From the NCBI GenBank assembly GCA_050084985.1, contig JBITNC010000001.1, positions 84,444,001-84,508,000 of the forward strand: DNA of 64,000 bases, given 5' to 3'. Position 1 is the stretch's first letter; every line of letters starts with the position of its first letter. The DNA is from Nageia nagi (lineage: Eukaryota > Pinophyta). Made by a program: the position numbers and the translations under genes. Shown here one piece after another: positions 12,722 through 25,464 of this stretch. The notes beneath the pieces were generated by a model that worked only from the letters and a program-made list of their open reading frames with translations, made no database searches and was not told the DNA's origin.

Positions 12722-12755
12722 ACAATAAGTTCCTCACATAGAGTGAACTTACCAT
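12722..12755 (-). repeat. Hairpin unit in the 3' noncoding region of copia2
   Basis: A 7-bp perfect inverted repeat, TAAGTTC (12726-12732) and GAACTTA (12745-12751), encloses a 12-base loop. On minus it reads GGTAAGTTC, loop, GAACTTATTGTACAA. This is the same unit as in the nine-copy array of copia1 (58613-59081). Two more decayed relatives may lie at about 12611-12632 and 12657-12679, where only four base pairs remain. Confidence 0.7.
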
Positions 12756-12843
12756 GAAGGTGTACAATAAAATCAACACTATACAGCATGAAATCCTTCT
12801 AGGGGTGAAGTTGTCATCACAAACATAAATTCAACACAAGAAT

Positions 12844-15800
12844 TCAAACTTCACTCTCCCTTGAGGGAAACTTCACCATCCCAATAGCATCCCTAAGCTT
12901 ATAAAACTAAGCTTTTGGGAGGGGCTTGATGAATAAATTAGCAAATTTTAAGGTGGATGGACAATACTCCAAGTGTATTATGCCATCAAGAACCTTCTCT
13001 TTGATAAATGGGCATAGATTTCTACATGTTTTGTTCTCTAATGGAACACATGATTCTTAGCCAAAGAAATAGCTGACTAATTTTTTAGAGATATCAAAGA
13101 TGAGCCACCTTGCTCATACCTAATTTCTTTTAGAATATGCCTTAACCAAATGGCTTCCTAGGTTGTAATAGACATGGCATAGTTGTCAGCTTCTATGGTG
13201 GAAAGAGAAATAATAGGCTACTTCTTGGAAACCCAAGAGATAGCACTTGAACCAATGCTAAACACATACATAAAGGTTGATTTCCTATCATCTCTATCTC
13301 CCCCATAATCAAACTTTGAGAATCTAGAGAGAACAAATAAGGGCAACTTGGAATACTTGAGAGCAAGATCCTTAGTCCCTACAACATACCTCAAAATTTG
13401 TTTAACAACATTGAGGTGATCAACATAAAGTTTCTACATGAATTGTGCCATCAGATTCACTGTAAAGTTAATATTTGTCCTAGATATAGTCAAATACAAA
13501 AGACTACCATTTAATTTCCTATAAGCTATAGCATCAGCTAATTGAGAGTTGGAGCTTAAAGAAATAGTGATTCCAAGAGAGATTGGGATTGTAGCATATC
13601 TACACTCCATTCCAAACTTCTATAAGATGTCTGATATATACTTAGATTTATTGATTTAAGTACAATCTTTGTATTGGTATACTTACATTCCAAGATAGTA
13701 GTGCAAGAGACCAAGATCAATCATTTCAAACATTACCTTGAGTTTGGATATGCACTCTTGAATGATTTCATCATTATTCCCAATAATCAAAAGATCATCC
13801 AAATAAAGGAGAATCAATAGCATATCTTTTCCTTGATTGAGAACATATAGATCGAAGTTAGAAAAATACTTTGAGAAACCAATGTCTGCAAAGTGCCCTA
13901 AAATCTTCTTATACCAAGCTCTAGGTGCTTGCTTAAGTCTATATAATGACATCTTTACTTTACACACAAATGACTCTTTGCCTTCCATAATAAACCCTTC
14001 TAATTGATTCATGAAGATTTCTACATCTAAGTCACCGTTGAGAAATGTACTCTTGACATCAAGTTGAAACACCTTCCATCCTTGAGCTATATAAAGAATA
14101 AGGATAATCCTCATAGTAGGCATCTTTGCCATGGGAGCAAAGTTTTTCTCATAATCTATACGATATTTTTGAGCAATACCTTTAGCTACTAATCTTGCCT
14201 TGTATTTTCCAATATCTCCAATTGAATTGAACTTGATCTTGTAGATCCACTTATTGCCAATCACATTCATCTCATTGGGATAAGGAACCAAGTTTTAAAT
14301 TTTATTTTTCATAAACACCTCATACTCCATTTTCATGGCTTCCATATAGCACTCATGCTTTGAAGCTTATTTGAAGGTTGAGGGCTCATGCTTATTATTA
14401 ATCTTGGAAAATAAGGATTTGTTCAAGGTTATGCTCCTTATTATCTTTATATTTGGAGAGTTTTGTTCCTAAGGTGACTTGTCTACATCAATATCTAACT
14501 AGTTAGGTGTAACTAAAGAGTCCTTTAGATCATCAACATCCTCATTAGAAGCAGATTCATCAAAAAGTTCATTGAACTTTACATCTCTTGAAATGAACAC
14601 TGCTTTAAAAGATAGAGAGTAGAGCCTATAGCCTCTATGCTGACTATCATAACCCATAAAAATGCATTTTAAGCTCTTTTTTCCAACTTTTTCCTTTTTT
14701 CAAAAACAATGTAGAAGAATGCTTCACAACCAAACACCCTAAGGTGAGAAATGTTAGGTTTTCTTTTTGACCATGTCTCAAAAGGAGTTTTACTCTGAAT
14801 AGCTTTTGTGGGACACCTATTCAAGGTGTAAATAGCAATGCTCATAGCTTCACCCCATAAGAAACTAGGAAGATTACCTAACATGCATCTAGCCATATCC
14901 ATAATTATCTTATTTTTCCTTTCAATAACACCATTCTACTGAGGAGTGTAAGAAATTGTAAATTATTTCTTGATTCTATACTTAGCATAATAGTCATTGA
15001 ACTCATTATTATTATATTCTCCCCCATTATCTGATCTCAACATCTTGATTTTAAGGTTATTTTAATTCTTAACAAAGGCTTTAAAAACCTTAAAACTCTC
15101 AAAGGTTTCATCCTTATGCTCAACTAGATTCCCAAAGGTCATCTTACTAAAATCACCAATGAAGGTCAAGATGTAAGATGCTCCTTCAAGTGACTTAGTC
15201 TAAAATGGATCCATCAAATCTAAATGCATAAGTTGAAAAGGTTTAGATGTTATTGTTACCTTATATTTTTCAAAATTTTATTTATACATCCTGCCAAGAA
15301 TGCACTTCTTGCATAGACCAATTGAAGGAAAAATTAAAGGTAAACCTTCCATAAGTTCTTGGTCTTTCATGAATTGAATAATTTTGTGGTTAAGGTGCCT
15401 TAAAATATGATATGAAAGATTGCCTCTATAACACACACTAAAAGGAATACACAACTTTGATTGAACTTAATCCATAATGTAGAGGTTATCTTTCACAAAT
15501 CTTAAATCCAAAGTGGCAAGTCCTTTCATAATGCACCAAGATTGAGAGTCAAACTCAAAAGAGTACCCTTTTCTAACAACTTGGATCATGGAGAGAAGGT
15601 TTATCCTAAGCTTAAGAACATAGAGCACATTGTTAAGAACCTTCTCATGAATCAACACACTCCCAATTGCTTGGAATTCAAGGGTAGAGTTATCACTTAT
15701 CACAACTACATCTTTTCTATACTTGTGAAAGTTCTCAAACTTTTCTTTTCAAAGCATAGGTGATTTATGCAACCAAAATCAATAATCCAATCAGATAAAA

Positions 15801-16804
15801 AAGAGCGATACATGGAGTAGAGCATCACAACAAAACTAGCATGAATATTTTTCTTTCTTTTGAAGTTCTTTACATTTCCATTACCTTTGTTCTTTTACTC
15901 TCTTTTTATTTTGTAATAATCAATTTCTTTGTGACCTTTAATGCCACAATAGTTATAATTACTATCAAATTTTTCCTTAGGATATGGATTTTTTACTTTG
16001 CTTTTTCCATCTCTTTGCTTGAAATGATTGTTGTTGTCATTGTTCCTTCTATTGTGGTTATTATTTTTGTTATTCCTACTACTATTGTAGCCATTACCTC
16101 TTTTCTCAAACCTTTTATAGGAAGATGGATAAGATTTCTTTTGATGGTTGAACTTTTTTTTGAAAGGAGTTTTGGTTACTCCAAGAGCAACATTATCATC
16201 TTTAGGAGAAGAAATAAACACCTTATTGTTAAAGGTTTCTTTATGCTTCAATAGGTGCCTAGAAAGGTTCTCAAGAGACAAGTCTTCTTCTTCATTATCA
16301 AGCCTTATTTCTATAACTATCATAAATTTTCCAAACTTTGAAGAAAGGCTTTGAAGAATAATGAAGACCATGAACTCATCATTTATCCAATTGCACCCAT
16401 AAGCAACCAGTTAGATCCTTAGGTCAATGATTTTATTCAAGTACATAGCCACATTTTCATCTTCCCCTTAATGAGATTGAAGTAACTTTTGGAGAATGGT
16501 AAGCCTTCTTGAAAAGTTTGAACCAAGGTAGATTTTTTTAAGCTTATCCCAAGCTTCCTTTGCTAAGGTTGAGGAGGAAATCATTAGGAGCATATCAACT
16601 AAAATTGTATAATAAATCATGGAGGTTGCTAACTCATTCTTTATGTTATAAGCCTCTAATGTCTTCTCATCTATAGGTGGTACAAGGTTCTCATTCATAG
16701 TTTACCAAAGCTTCCTTACCTATAACTTAGCTCTCATTCGAGCTTCCCAAATCCCAAAGTTGGAACCATCAAGAATGTGTTTGGGTAGAAAGGATTCTCC
16801 TATT
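12844..16804 (-). pseudogene. copia2 gag-pol polyprotein remnant
   Basis: Minus-strand order: gag (16804 to about 15895, with a knuckle YGIKGHKE in which flanking Cys residues became Tyr), protease and pre-integrase (about 15780-15260; frame at 15703-15467), integrase (about 15250-14650, best at 14902-14669 with the NLPSFLWGEA segment), reverse transcriptase (14291-13683; KARLVAKG, QLDVKSTFLNGDL, LKQAPRAWY, and YLDD at 13805-13794) and RNase H down to the terminal stop at 12846-12844. The usual YVDD has become YLDD. The frame shifts between 15895 and 15703 and again between 14669 and 14291, and there are many stops. The ATG used by copia1 at the gag start reads ATA here. About 70% of residues match copia1 in reverse transcriptase by eye. 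Confidence 0.88.
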
Positions 16805-17029
16805 TGTTACAAAAGAATGTGAAAAATAATAGGCATGTGGTTAACAATATTATATGTTAAGTTTTAACCAAGTAAAAAATACATGTTAATTTTAACACAA
16901 AAAACATGCATGATTTGATTCACAAGTGCAAATTTTTTACAACTCAAATAATCCTTGTACCCAAATACATTTCTCATCTCAAGAACCATAGATGTAGAGT
17001 GACATTGTTGAGGCTTATTTTCTTGTCTA

Positions 17030-17420
17030 AAATTTCACTTGAATGCCCACACAAGAGGAGCCCAAGTACTACCAATCCTCAACTAGTTCACCTTGGTTAG
17101 TTTTATACTCTCATAAGGAGAAGTACCTACTATTTTCCAAGGTTATGATATTTATTGAATTGACCAAATTATTAATCTTTATTAGGTTTCAAGTTATTCT
17201 CCTAGATTATCAGGATGATCCTGAATGGATGTGCGGACATGTGGTATCACTACACACATGCTTGTCCACCTATTAGAGTTATATATAGACCAATTGAGGA
17301 CTTAGGGGCAATTAAGAAGTATGAACTTTTTACCACTTAGATCGTCAAACTTAAAGGATCTAGTCTACTTGTCCTCACCTCATGGCTCCCTAGATAAGTC
17401 ATGTTGCAGAATGTACATGC
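17030..17420 (-). other. Conserved pre-gag leader block (copia2 copy)
   Basis: This block, read on minus, aligns with 54100-54480 of copia1. Shared words are TTAATTGCCCCTAAG, GTGTGTAGTGATACCACATG, CATCCATTCAGG-like and TCACCTTGG/CCAAGGTGAAC. It is noncoding in both copies, yet better preserved than the rest of the leader. A role in RNA packaging or translation is possible but unproven. Confidence 0.5.
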
Positions 17421-18309
17421 AAATGTGTTCATTTTAGGGGTTGCTCAAATCAATATTGGCATTTTTTTTATTGCATAAGCAAATAAATCAAAGTGTGAAA
17501 TATGAAGTAAAAGTGCATAAGCAAAACATCATACATTCAAGAAATTTGAAGCCTAAATGTCCAATGGATTTTGTTTACTAACCCTTAAAGGACATCTTTA
17601 CATAGGTCCATAACTTGTACAAGTTAAATTTGTAATAAAAAATGATAAATACTTAAGCATAAGCATTCATTAATTCCATAATTTACATAAGTTAAGGATA
17701 AACAAGCCATAATTGTATAAGTCTATTAACTTTACATTAAGAAAATACTTAGCATGCATCATTTAACTTAAAAAATTAAGTACTAAGCATGCATTATTTA
17801 TCTTAACATAAGAAGCATGCATTATAAAGTAAAAGAATTTAGAATGCATAGATATACAAATTCTCCCCCTTTTTACTTCAAGTTTTATCCCTAAAGATAG
17901 TATAAGGGGACTTGTAAAATTTGCCATTTTTGCTTAAAAAAAAATTATCCAAGGCAAAAAAAATAAAAATAGTTCTAGCTGAAAAAAAAATGCCTCTAAG
18001 AGTTACAAAGAAATTACTTTTGTTATCCTAGGCATAAAATCTCTAGGCCTAAAAAAGAAAGCCTTATGCTTAAAATAATTTCCATTTAATGCTTCCATTT
18101 TAACAAGTAATCATCATTTGAACTTCATTAAATGGAGGAGGAAGTCATGCACTTAAAGAAATGGCATTTAATAGATTTTTTTAAAGTTTAAGCTTAATCA
18201 AACTCAAAAATGTTTTTACTTTAAGTACTAAATTTAATGTGGCAAATGATGGTATGATAAGAACATTGTTTGGAAGTAAAAAAATGCCTTTAATGGAAAG
18301 GTTGGCCAA

Positions 18310-18840
18310 CTACCAAAAATTAATGGAAGGTCTTATTAAGCCATTAAAATAATTAAAAGGAGAGAGCAATGTAGGGGGGAGGCTTCTCTTGAGAGGAGAG
18401 CAGTTTGGGAGGAGCAGTTGGGTTGCATGAGAAGGCCAAGTAGATGGGAGAAGTTGGAGCATAGAGGAAAAGGCAAGGAGGAGGGTGGAGAGACTCATGT
18501 GAGGGGTTGTGACACACAACCATGAGGAGGGAAATACCAACTACTACATGAGAGAGAGGAGGAGGCAACACCCTTATTACACACATATCTCTCTAGGGCA
18601 ACAGATAGAGTGCGAGCTGAAGGTGGGTAAGCAATGTCACACATAAAGGAGGCTAGTTGATGAATGGAGGAGGGAGAGGAGGCCATGCAAGTAGGAGGAT
18701 AGGATGCGAATAGCAAAGGAGAATGAGCTAGCCATGTGAATAAGAGGATAGAATGTGAACAATAGAGGAGGGAGAGCTAGCCACTCGAGTAGGAGGGGAA
18801 GACCTCCATTAAAAGTTTCAACCCATTTCAGTGTCATACA
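18310..18840 (-). other. Pyrimidine-rich insert in the copia2 leader
   Basis: Between leader parts that match copia1 lies about 530 bases with a strong strand bias (GGAGG/AGAGG on plus), unrelated to the equivalent region of copia1. It contains a loose repeat of about 49 bases built on GCTAGCCA/GGCCATG and GAGGATAGNATGNGAA (about 18680-18800). Several overlapping frames are open on minus only because of the skewed composition. No protein family is recognised. Confidence 0.45.
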
Positions 18841-19438
18841 ACCCCTTTCAATGTTATCTAGCCCCTTTCAGCCTCATGGATTAAAAATTGAAATATTTGA
18901 ATTATTTTTTGAAAAAAAATTGTAATATACAAATATTCATTTTTGCAAAAACTTTCTATACTTTATTCTAAGAAAATTTAAAAAATAATTCCTCTATTTC
19001 AACACAAAATAGTCTAGAAATATTGCAATTTATAATCTAACCTTTTGTAGTAATTTTTTTTTTTAAATGTACCCCAAAAGAAAGGTTAGTAAGAAAAAAT
19101 ATTGATTATATTTCTTAATAATTTTTAACCATATTTTGTAATATTACAAAATAACACTACCTTTGTAATATTACATAAGTTTTATATAATAACCCCTTAA
19201 AAAGTAATAATTAAAAATTGCAAGTAATCATAAGAGGTTAGTATAAACTTAAAAATTGCAATTTACATAGCAAGTAATATGTTAGTAGCATATTGCTATA
19301 AACCATAAAATAACAAAGAAGAAGGAAATTTATACCTTCTCTTAGATTTACCTCACCAATGGAGTGTAAGATGAGGAAGAATAAAGATCACCAAAATGTT
19401 GAAGAAGAGCTTCCACACCAAGGATGTGAAGGGAGCTT

Positions 19439-19458
19439 CCACTAGCTCTAATACCAAA
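19439..19458 (-). other. Primer-binding site of copia2 (tRNA-Met type)
   Basis: Minus strand TTTGGTATTAGAGCTAGTGG: a one-base variant of the initiator-Met complement TGGTATCAGAGC, directly after the 5' LTR. Confidence 0.8.
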
Positions 19459-19956
19459 TAAGAGAATTAAATAATAACATGAACAACTCTAAACTCCCAA
19501 GATCACATGAAAGCTTACAACACACATCTAACAAACTCACAAAGCAATCTCACAAAGATAACACAAGATGTAAGTGGTTCCTCGAACTAGGAGTACATCC
19601 ACTAACTAGATCTTTACTTCAATCAAAAATACAACTTACAATCCTACTAATCTCAACTCCTAAACACTATCCTCTAGCACAACTTTACTTCACAAATTGA
19701 TGTGTGATTATAAAGAGAGAGCCTTCTATTTATAGGTTAAAATCCCTCTTTGGATTGCCCTTTTATCCAATGTACAAAAGCATGATATGCACATCCTTTT
19801 ACCCAAGGGGCATGCTCATGACATGATGTGAAGGATAAGTAACATTATTATATTCACTTAAATACTTAAGGTATCAAATGATACCCTTAAGTATTAGTGA
19901 ATTTACATATAAGATTATTACAAAACCTTTACAATAATGCATTATACATTCTGACA
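19459..19956 (-). repeat. 5' LTR of copia2
   Basis: Pairs with 11629-12130. A TATAAATA box is on minus at 19734-19727. The terminal CA has become TA on the minus strand at its 3' end. Confidence 0.85.
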
Positions 19957-19961
19957 CCTTT
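19957..19961. other. Target-site duplication of copia2, right
   Basis: CCTTT immediately after the LTR end (CTGACA). It matches 11624-11628. Confidence 0.85.
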
Positions 19962-20130
19962 CTTACAAAGAAGTCAGATGATAGGAGTGACCAACTTAGT
20001 TGTCCCAAGCCACTATGTTTCCATGGATTTTGATAAGAATGACCCTTTCTTACAAAGGCATCATGGATAAGAGTGGCCAAATTGGTTTCCCCAAGCCACC
20101 ATGTTTCCATGGATTTTGCTAATAAAAAGT
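19962..20130 (+). repeat. Tandem repeat of about 88 bp in element F
   Basis: The block CCATGGATTTTGATAAGAATG followed by ACCCTTTCTTACAAAG recurs about every 88 bases. The first unit is split: its left part is at about 11586-11628 and its right part starts at 19957, because copia2 inserted inside it. Two further units follow to about 20130. The open frame seen here on minus is a product of the repeat. Confidence 0.65.
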
Positions 20131-20521
20131 TCCTCTTCCTTATAAAGAATGCTAATTGTTAAGAGGAACAAATGATATTTTAAAAATCATTATAGATAAG
20201 ATATGACAAGCATATAAACAAGCTTCATTTTGGTAAGGAATGATAAGCACAATAGATAATCATTATTTGATAGGATGTGCTTTCGAATAGACAATCATCT
20301 TGTAGATGGAGCTTTCGAATTCTTTCACTATGTCTTCCAACTGCATTCGTATAATCCTTTCATTCCCTAGTCATTTTTATGTATAAGAGGACATTCAAAA
20401 TTTTTATTATTGGATGTGATGGGTGTATTCATTTCTACCACACTTAAAAATTGATATTAATCCTATCCAAAACCCTAGGGTTTTGGTTCAACTACTAAAG
20501 GATAATGCAATGTATCAAAAA

Positions 20522-20537
20522 GGAGTTGGGTTCACCA
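20522..20537 (-). other. Candidate primer-binding site of element F
   Basis: Minus strand TGGTGAACCCAACTCC. It begins with the TGG expected opposite a tRNA CCA end and lies directly beside the LTR. The matching tRNA was not identified. Confidence 0.4.
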
Positions 20538-21257
20538 ATTATTATAATAAAAAAAAGTTAATTATTAAATTAGGGTTATTTATATAATATTTAATTAACC
20601 AATTAATTGCAAAATTATAGATAAGTAATAGCAATAATCACATTGACCTTAACCTATCAAAATTGGAAAATTAAAGATACAAACGTACACCTTACCTATG
20701 ATGATGATCGAAGATGATATCTGAATGAAAGATGATAAACGATAAGCCTCTCTATAGAATAGAGCCACCAATCCAACCTCAACCCAATGATGATGCTAGA
20801 AACTCAATAATGATGCTTGGCTACCTTTCTAGTTTAGCCTCACCTCAAGCTTGGTGTCATCATCGAACCTTCATTTCATAGAATATAATGTACAAAGATG
20901 TGAAAGATCATATATATGTATAACTCAGAGTATAACAATTTCCAAAATTGATAGGTGACATTAAGAAACATTAATCAATAATGACACTAGTAATTACCAC
21001 CTATCAAGGATTTAGGATAATGCAAGATCATGTCCTATCAATAATCATGCACACCCTTCCACCTGTATAGGAAACAAGTAGAGTGTCAAGGCTCCTCCTT
21101 GGGCTTATTATGAGGTTGACCCACCTGTTACCATAAAACACAAAGGTATATGAGAGTGCACATAGATAAAGGCATTTATTTAATAAATTAAATAAATCAT
21201 TTGGATAATTGAAAGGAGGATTTTAATTAAATTAAAATTGCTTTTTAGTTGTTAACA
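20538..21257 (-). repeat. LTR of element F (5' on minus strand)
   Basis: Direct repeat of 10486-11194. On the minus strand it begins TGTTAACAACTA and is followed after its end by the primer-site-like sequence at 20537-20522. Confidence 0.75.
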
Positions 21258-23656
21258 TAATGAATTACCCACCAAGCATATGATTGATTAGAACATGGCT
21301 CTCTAATCAAGATCCTATTATGTGGGGTTATTGTAAAAATATATTTACTAGATATATGTTAATATATATTCTAGTTATTTTTTTTAGGAATTAAAAGATA
21401 TAGGTTTTCCTCTCATCATAAGTAATTCAATAAAAATCAAATAATTTGATAATGAAGAGAAGTAATTATTGATTGAGGACATATAATATGCCTAAAATTG
21501 CACCTGAGATATATAAAAATCCTTCTAATGAATAATTATTCAATTGAAAAAGTAATCAAGGTAGGGCCCATGTATTTGATAACTCAATCTTTAGATAATG
21601 TGGTTCCTTAGGAAATAGACAAATTATGAGAGATTAAAATTTAGAAATGGAAGGGTTTGAAAGTCTCATAGCTCAAGCCTTTACATGTGATTTATAATTA
21701 AAATTAAATAATTAGGAAAATAAATAAATACATTATGACCTTTATTTAAGGCTTAACCACTTAGTATTAACAACAATTAACCACTTTCTCTTGTTTAGGA
21801 AAAAGCGAATAGTAAGGGTTAAAAACCCTCTATTATTATGAGGTTCTCCTTAAGCAATAAAAGAAGTTTCTCCTAAACTAATGGGATAACTTTAATCATG
21901 TTAATGCCCATAAATAAATTCCTTTATCATAAATGATAACTCTTTTTAAATATTTCTTATGAGATAAATTAATTAATCTAATTCAATCGCATAGCTTGTT
22001 GAATTATTGAATTTTTAAATTTCTTCCAAAATATTTTGCTCATTTTCTTTTACACTAAAGATAATAATTCACCACAACATACATGTCTTCTCTCAAGATG
22101 TTATCTAATATTGAATAGCTTATATAAGACTTCATATACCATCATAAGTTAAATGTTAGTTCACTTGATAAACTCATGAAAGAACATCAATTTAGAAGAA
22201 AAGGTAAGATCATTGCATAAAGACTCATAATCTTAATATTTATCTTTAAAATGATCTCGTAAGAAATAAACAACATAATATAGAAGAAAAATGGCATCTT
22301 TATTGATATAGCAAGATCCTTAGTATATCAATTATAAGGTATTCAAAGAGGTATCTCTACAAATGAGGAGCAAAACATAATGTATAATACCATATGAAGG
22401 TTTGACTCTTCAACTACGTTAAACTTTCACCTATCTATCAAAATATAACTACCTTATTAAGTGATTTCAACTATGGTTAAACTAAGTTTAACTATCTTTT
22501 GATAAAATTACATGAAAATCAAGATATAATATTTAATTGAATTAAAATTCATATCCATGACCATGAAATATGATAAATTATGTAACAATATTAGCAAATG
22601 ATATTCCCCTTAGCATTCTAATTATCAATTATTGTATTTAAATTATTGATGGTGAAAATCTTGATTAAATTGATTTGAAACTACTGTACTCCTTTTGATT
22701 TGGTTGGAATTGCTTCATACTTTTCAAAATTTCCATCTAATTAGTCCATTATACTTGTTTTTTTATCCTTCATTGATTCTCTCCTTTGTCTCTTTATCAT
22801 TTCAAGTTATTCTTCCCATGTGCTTCTTATGTGGTATTTCCATAATTGTTATGTATAATTTAATCCTACAAAAAAATCCTTACATTAAATTGTAAACGAA
22901 TCTTTTAAGCATAAAATAAAATAAAAAATAATAATAATTAGAAATGAGGAAACTATAAAAGAGGATCAAATGGACTTAGGAATTATAGACATGCAAATTG
23001 TATGATATAAAGAATCATCATAAATGACTTGAAAAGTAGCAAACAAATAAGTGAACAGCTACTACAGGATGCAAATCACTTACATCAAAATACATCAAAT
23101 TAGAATGATTTAAAACTCAAGGAAGAAACCAAATGATCCTTAAATATATTATAAAACAACATTAGGGCTACTATCAAGTTACAATTGGAAAACTTTATAT
23201 ATAAATATTTTAAGAAAAATAGATAAACTATATTTTGGCTACCATTAGGTTAAGCTAAGTAGTCATTGGATAGTGATAGAATAAGAAATACTTGTGATCT
23301 AACAGATATACATTAATACATCTTTGTAACAATTTCTGTCTAACATGTCCAAATCCATCAAGTTTGTTTTTGATAATATTAGGATCAATGCAGGAAGTTG
23401 GGTCCACTTTATGACCAAAATGTGGAAGTGTTCATTACAACTGATCTCAAAATTTGAAGCACTTTGACAAGGAATCTTGAAAAAAGTCAATATGTAATTT
23501 ATTTTAATACCCAAATAATAAAAATAAAATTTTGATAAGGATGAGTAGAACAATTTTTTAAAATATACTATTTTAGGATCATACCATGCACATGTCCAAC
23601 AAGCATAATTTGTAAATCAAAGTATTTTTTAAAATCATTTTGTGAAAAGATACCTC

Positions 23657-23687
<31 letters not shown>

Positions 23688-24410
23688 CCCTCTTAAATAT
23701 CATAAGCATTATGTCAAATCAAATATAATAAATATATAGATGATGACTCTGTCAATCTTTGCAAGATGGTGGTAATCAGCTTTGATAATACAATATAATT
23801 TTTATTTAAATGTTTAATTTATTTTATAATTATATGTATTACAACTTATGTAGTAGAATAAAATCATTAAACATTGAGAAGATGTTTGATAAATAAAGTT
23901 AAATTATTATACCACAAGAGGATGTTGGATTTTGAATTTAATGTAGATAATTTAAATTTTTATTTGTTTAATATATGTAACAATTAGGTTGATGTATAGG
24001 AGATTGACATATAATTTTTGCTCAATTTAACTAAGTTAATAATATTATATTTGATGTTATCATTGCTATAAAATGTTTATCTTAAAATAATTATTCTTAA
24101 TTCCCACTAAGAGTGATACAATGTCCTCCCTACAGTCATCCCATAGACCGCTCTAGGTCTCCCAAGGATGCTAATAAAATTGCTTTCTTTCTCAATCTCA
24201 TGATTTTTTTTTTAGAGTGGATAATCTTAATATATTTACATAGAGAGTAATTATTGTAATACAAAATTATTGTTAAGGTTCTTAAGAAAAAATATTTTCT
24301 TTTATATTGGATAATCTTAATATTTTTTTGGAAGAAGTAACTATTGTCATAAAAAAGTATTTTCAAGGTTTTATAAACAAAATTAATAAAATTATTTCTT
24401 ACAAGTTTAA
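21258..24410. other. Non-genic AT-rich stretch
   Basis: No domain, LTR pair or RNA gene is recognised. Short open frames here (for example 22695-22895 plus, 23299-23553 minus) have no family resemblance and show no codon structure. Confidence 0.5.
23658..23684. repeat. (TA)n microsatellite
   Basis: An uninterrupted TA run of about 27 bases. Confidence 0.9.
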
Positions 24411-24936
24411 ATTAATGCATACAATTAGGAGTTAATGATAGGGTCTAAGGCTTCTTTATGCTTTCATGGGTAAGTTAATAAGATAAGCCACCCATCTATA
24501 TGCATCACATCACATCTCGATTACTGTGCATTAGTGGATTCCACACTAGCATTTTAATAAGTGGGTAGTATTTCATAAGATATATTAAATTTATTGTCAT
24601 CATTGTAGGGTTATGGTAAAGGTGACATATTACTTAAGAACCATTAAGAGAAAGAAATTAATAATATTTTATTATTAATGCATATAATTAGGAGTTAATG
24701 ATAGGGTCTAAGGTTTATTTATGCTTTCATGGGTAAGTTAATAAGATAAGCCACCCATCTATATGCATCACATCACATCTCGATTACTATGCATTAGTGG
24801 ATTCCACACTAGCATTTTAATAAGTGAGTAGTATTTCATAAGATATAATACATTTATTGTCAACATTGTAAGGTTATGGTAAAGTGACATATTAATTAAG
24901 AACCATTAAGAGAAAGAAATTAATAATATTTTATTA
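24411..24936. repeat. 263-bp tandem duplication
   Basis: Two adjacent units (24411-24673 and 24674-24936) begin ATTAATGCAT and end at TAATATTTTATTATT. They differ at roughly a dozen sites. Both contain GGAGTTAATGATAGGGTC and CACATCTCGATTACT. They are not coding. Confidence 0.9.
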
Positions 24937-25464
24937 TTTAACAAATAGATATTATTTGAATGAAGTAAAAATATCAAATATGGGTTACCTCAATCTATCA
25001 ATATGAAGTAATAGCAATTATCAATTCAAAATGACTTCTTTTAATAAAAACTACAATATAAAATTAATTATACATCAAATTATATTTATAAAACTATTTA
25101 TAAAAAGAATAAAAGCAAAATTCACATTACATTATGAAAATTAAAAATACTAACATAATTACAATAAAAAAATATTTTTTTTCTTTAATATTCACCTTTT
25201 CTTTTATAGACAAATAACAATATAGGTATAACGCAATCTTTAAAACAATAAACATGAGGTCTCACAGTATATAGACGAATTCTTCATAAATAGAATATTA
25301 AGGACATAAGTAAAATGTAAAAATTGTGGAATAAACCTTCTTTATTCGTCATTGACTCGGCCAAGTCTTCAAGGTGGTTGATAGAGAAGGGTGTTGATGG
25401 AATCATGGAGGGAAGTCCAACCTGAACAAGTCGTATTGCTTTATAAGAAACAGAAGACAAAGTA

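Larger units (their letters stand above)
11629..19956 (-). mobile_element. copia2: complete but decayed Ty1/copia element
   Basis: An 8.3-kb element on the minus strand: 5' LTR (19459-19956), primer site (19439-19458), a long leader of about 2.6 kb, gag-pol remnant (16804-12844), a 3' noncoding region with a hairpin, a polypurine tract and the 3' LTR (11629-12130). It is flanked by the 5-bp target-site duplication CCTTT. Domain order protease, integrase, reverse transcriptase, RNase H is that of Ty1/copia. Its proteins, leader ends, purine tract and 3' noncoding region match copia1, so the two are one family, though the LTRs have diverged strongly. Many stops and at least two frameshifts show it is dead and older than copia1. 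Confidence 0.9.
10486..21257 (-). mobile_element. Element F: short LTR retrotransposon split by copia2
   Basis: Two direct repeats of about 0.7 kb (10486-11194 and 20538-21257) flank the copia2 insertion. Removing copia2 leaves an interior of only about 1.0 kb (11195-11628 plus 19957-20537), with no gag or pol similarity. The minus-strand orientation follows from a primer-site-like TGGTGAACCCAACTCC next to the right repeat and a purine tract (AAAGTGGGGCATC on minus) next to the left one. The size fits a non-autonomous LTR element. I could not find a convincing target-site duplication, so the outer ends are approximate. Confidence 0.6.

Noticed and set aside
18310-18837. Cluster of overlapping minus-strand frames in the copia2 leader as genes
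   Set aside because: All are Leu/Ser/Pro-rich products of a pyrimidine-rich strand and overlap in different frames; none has a family resemblance.
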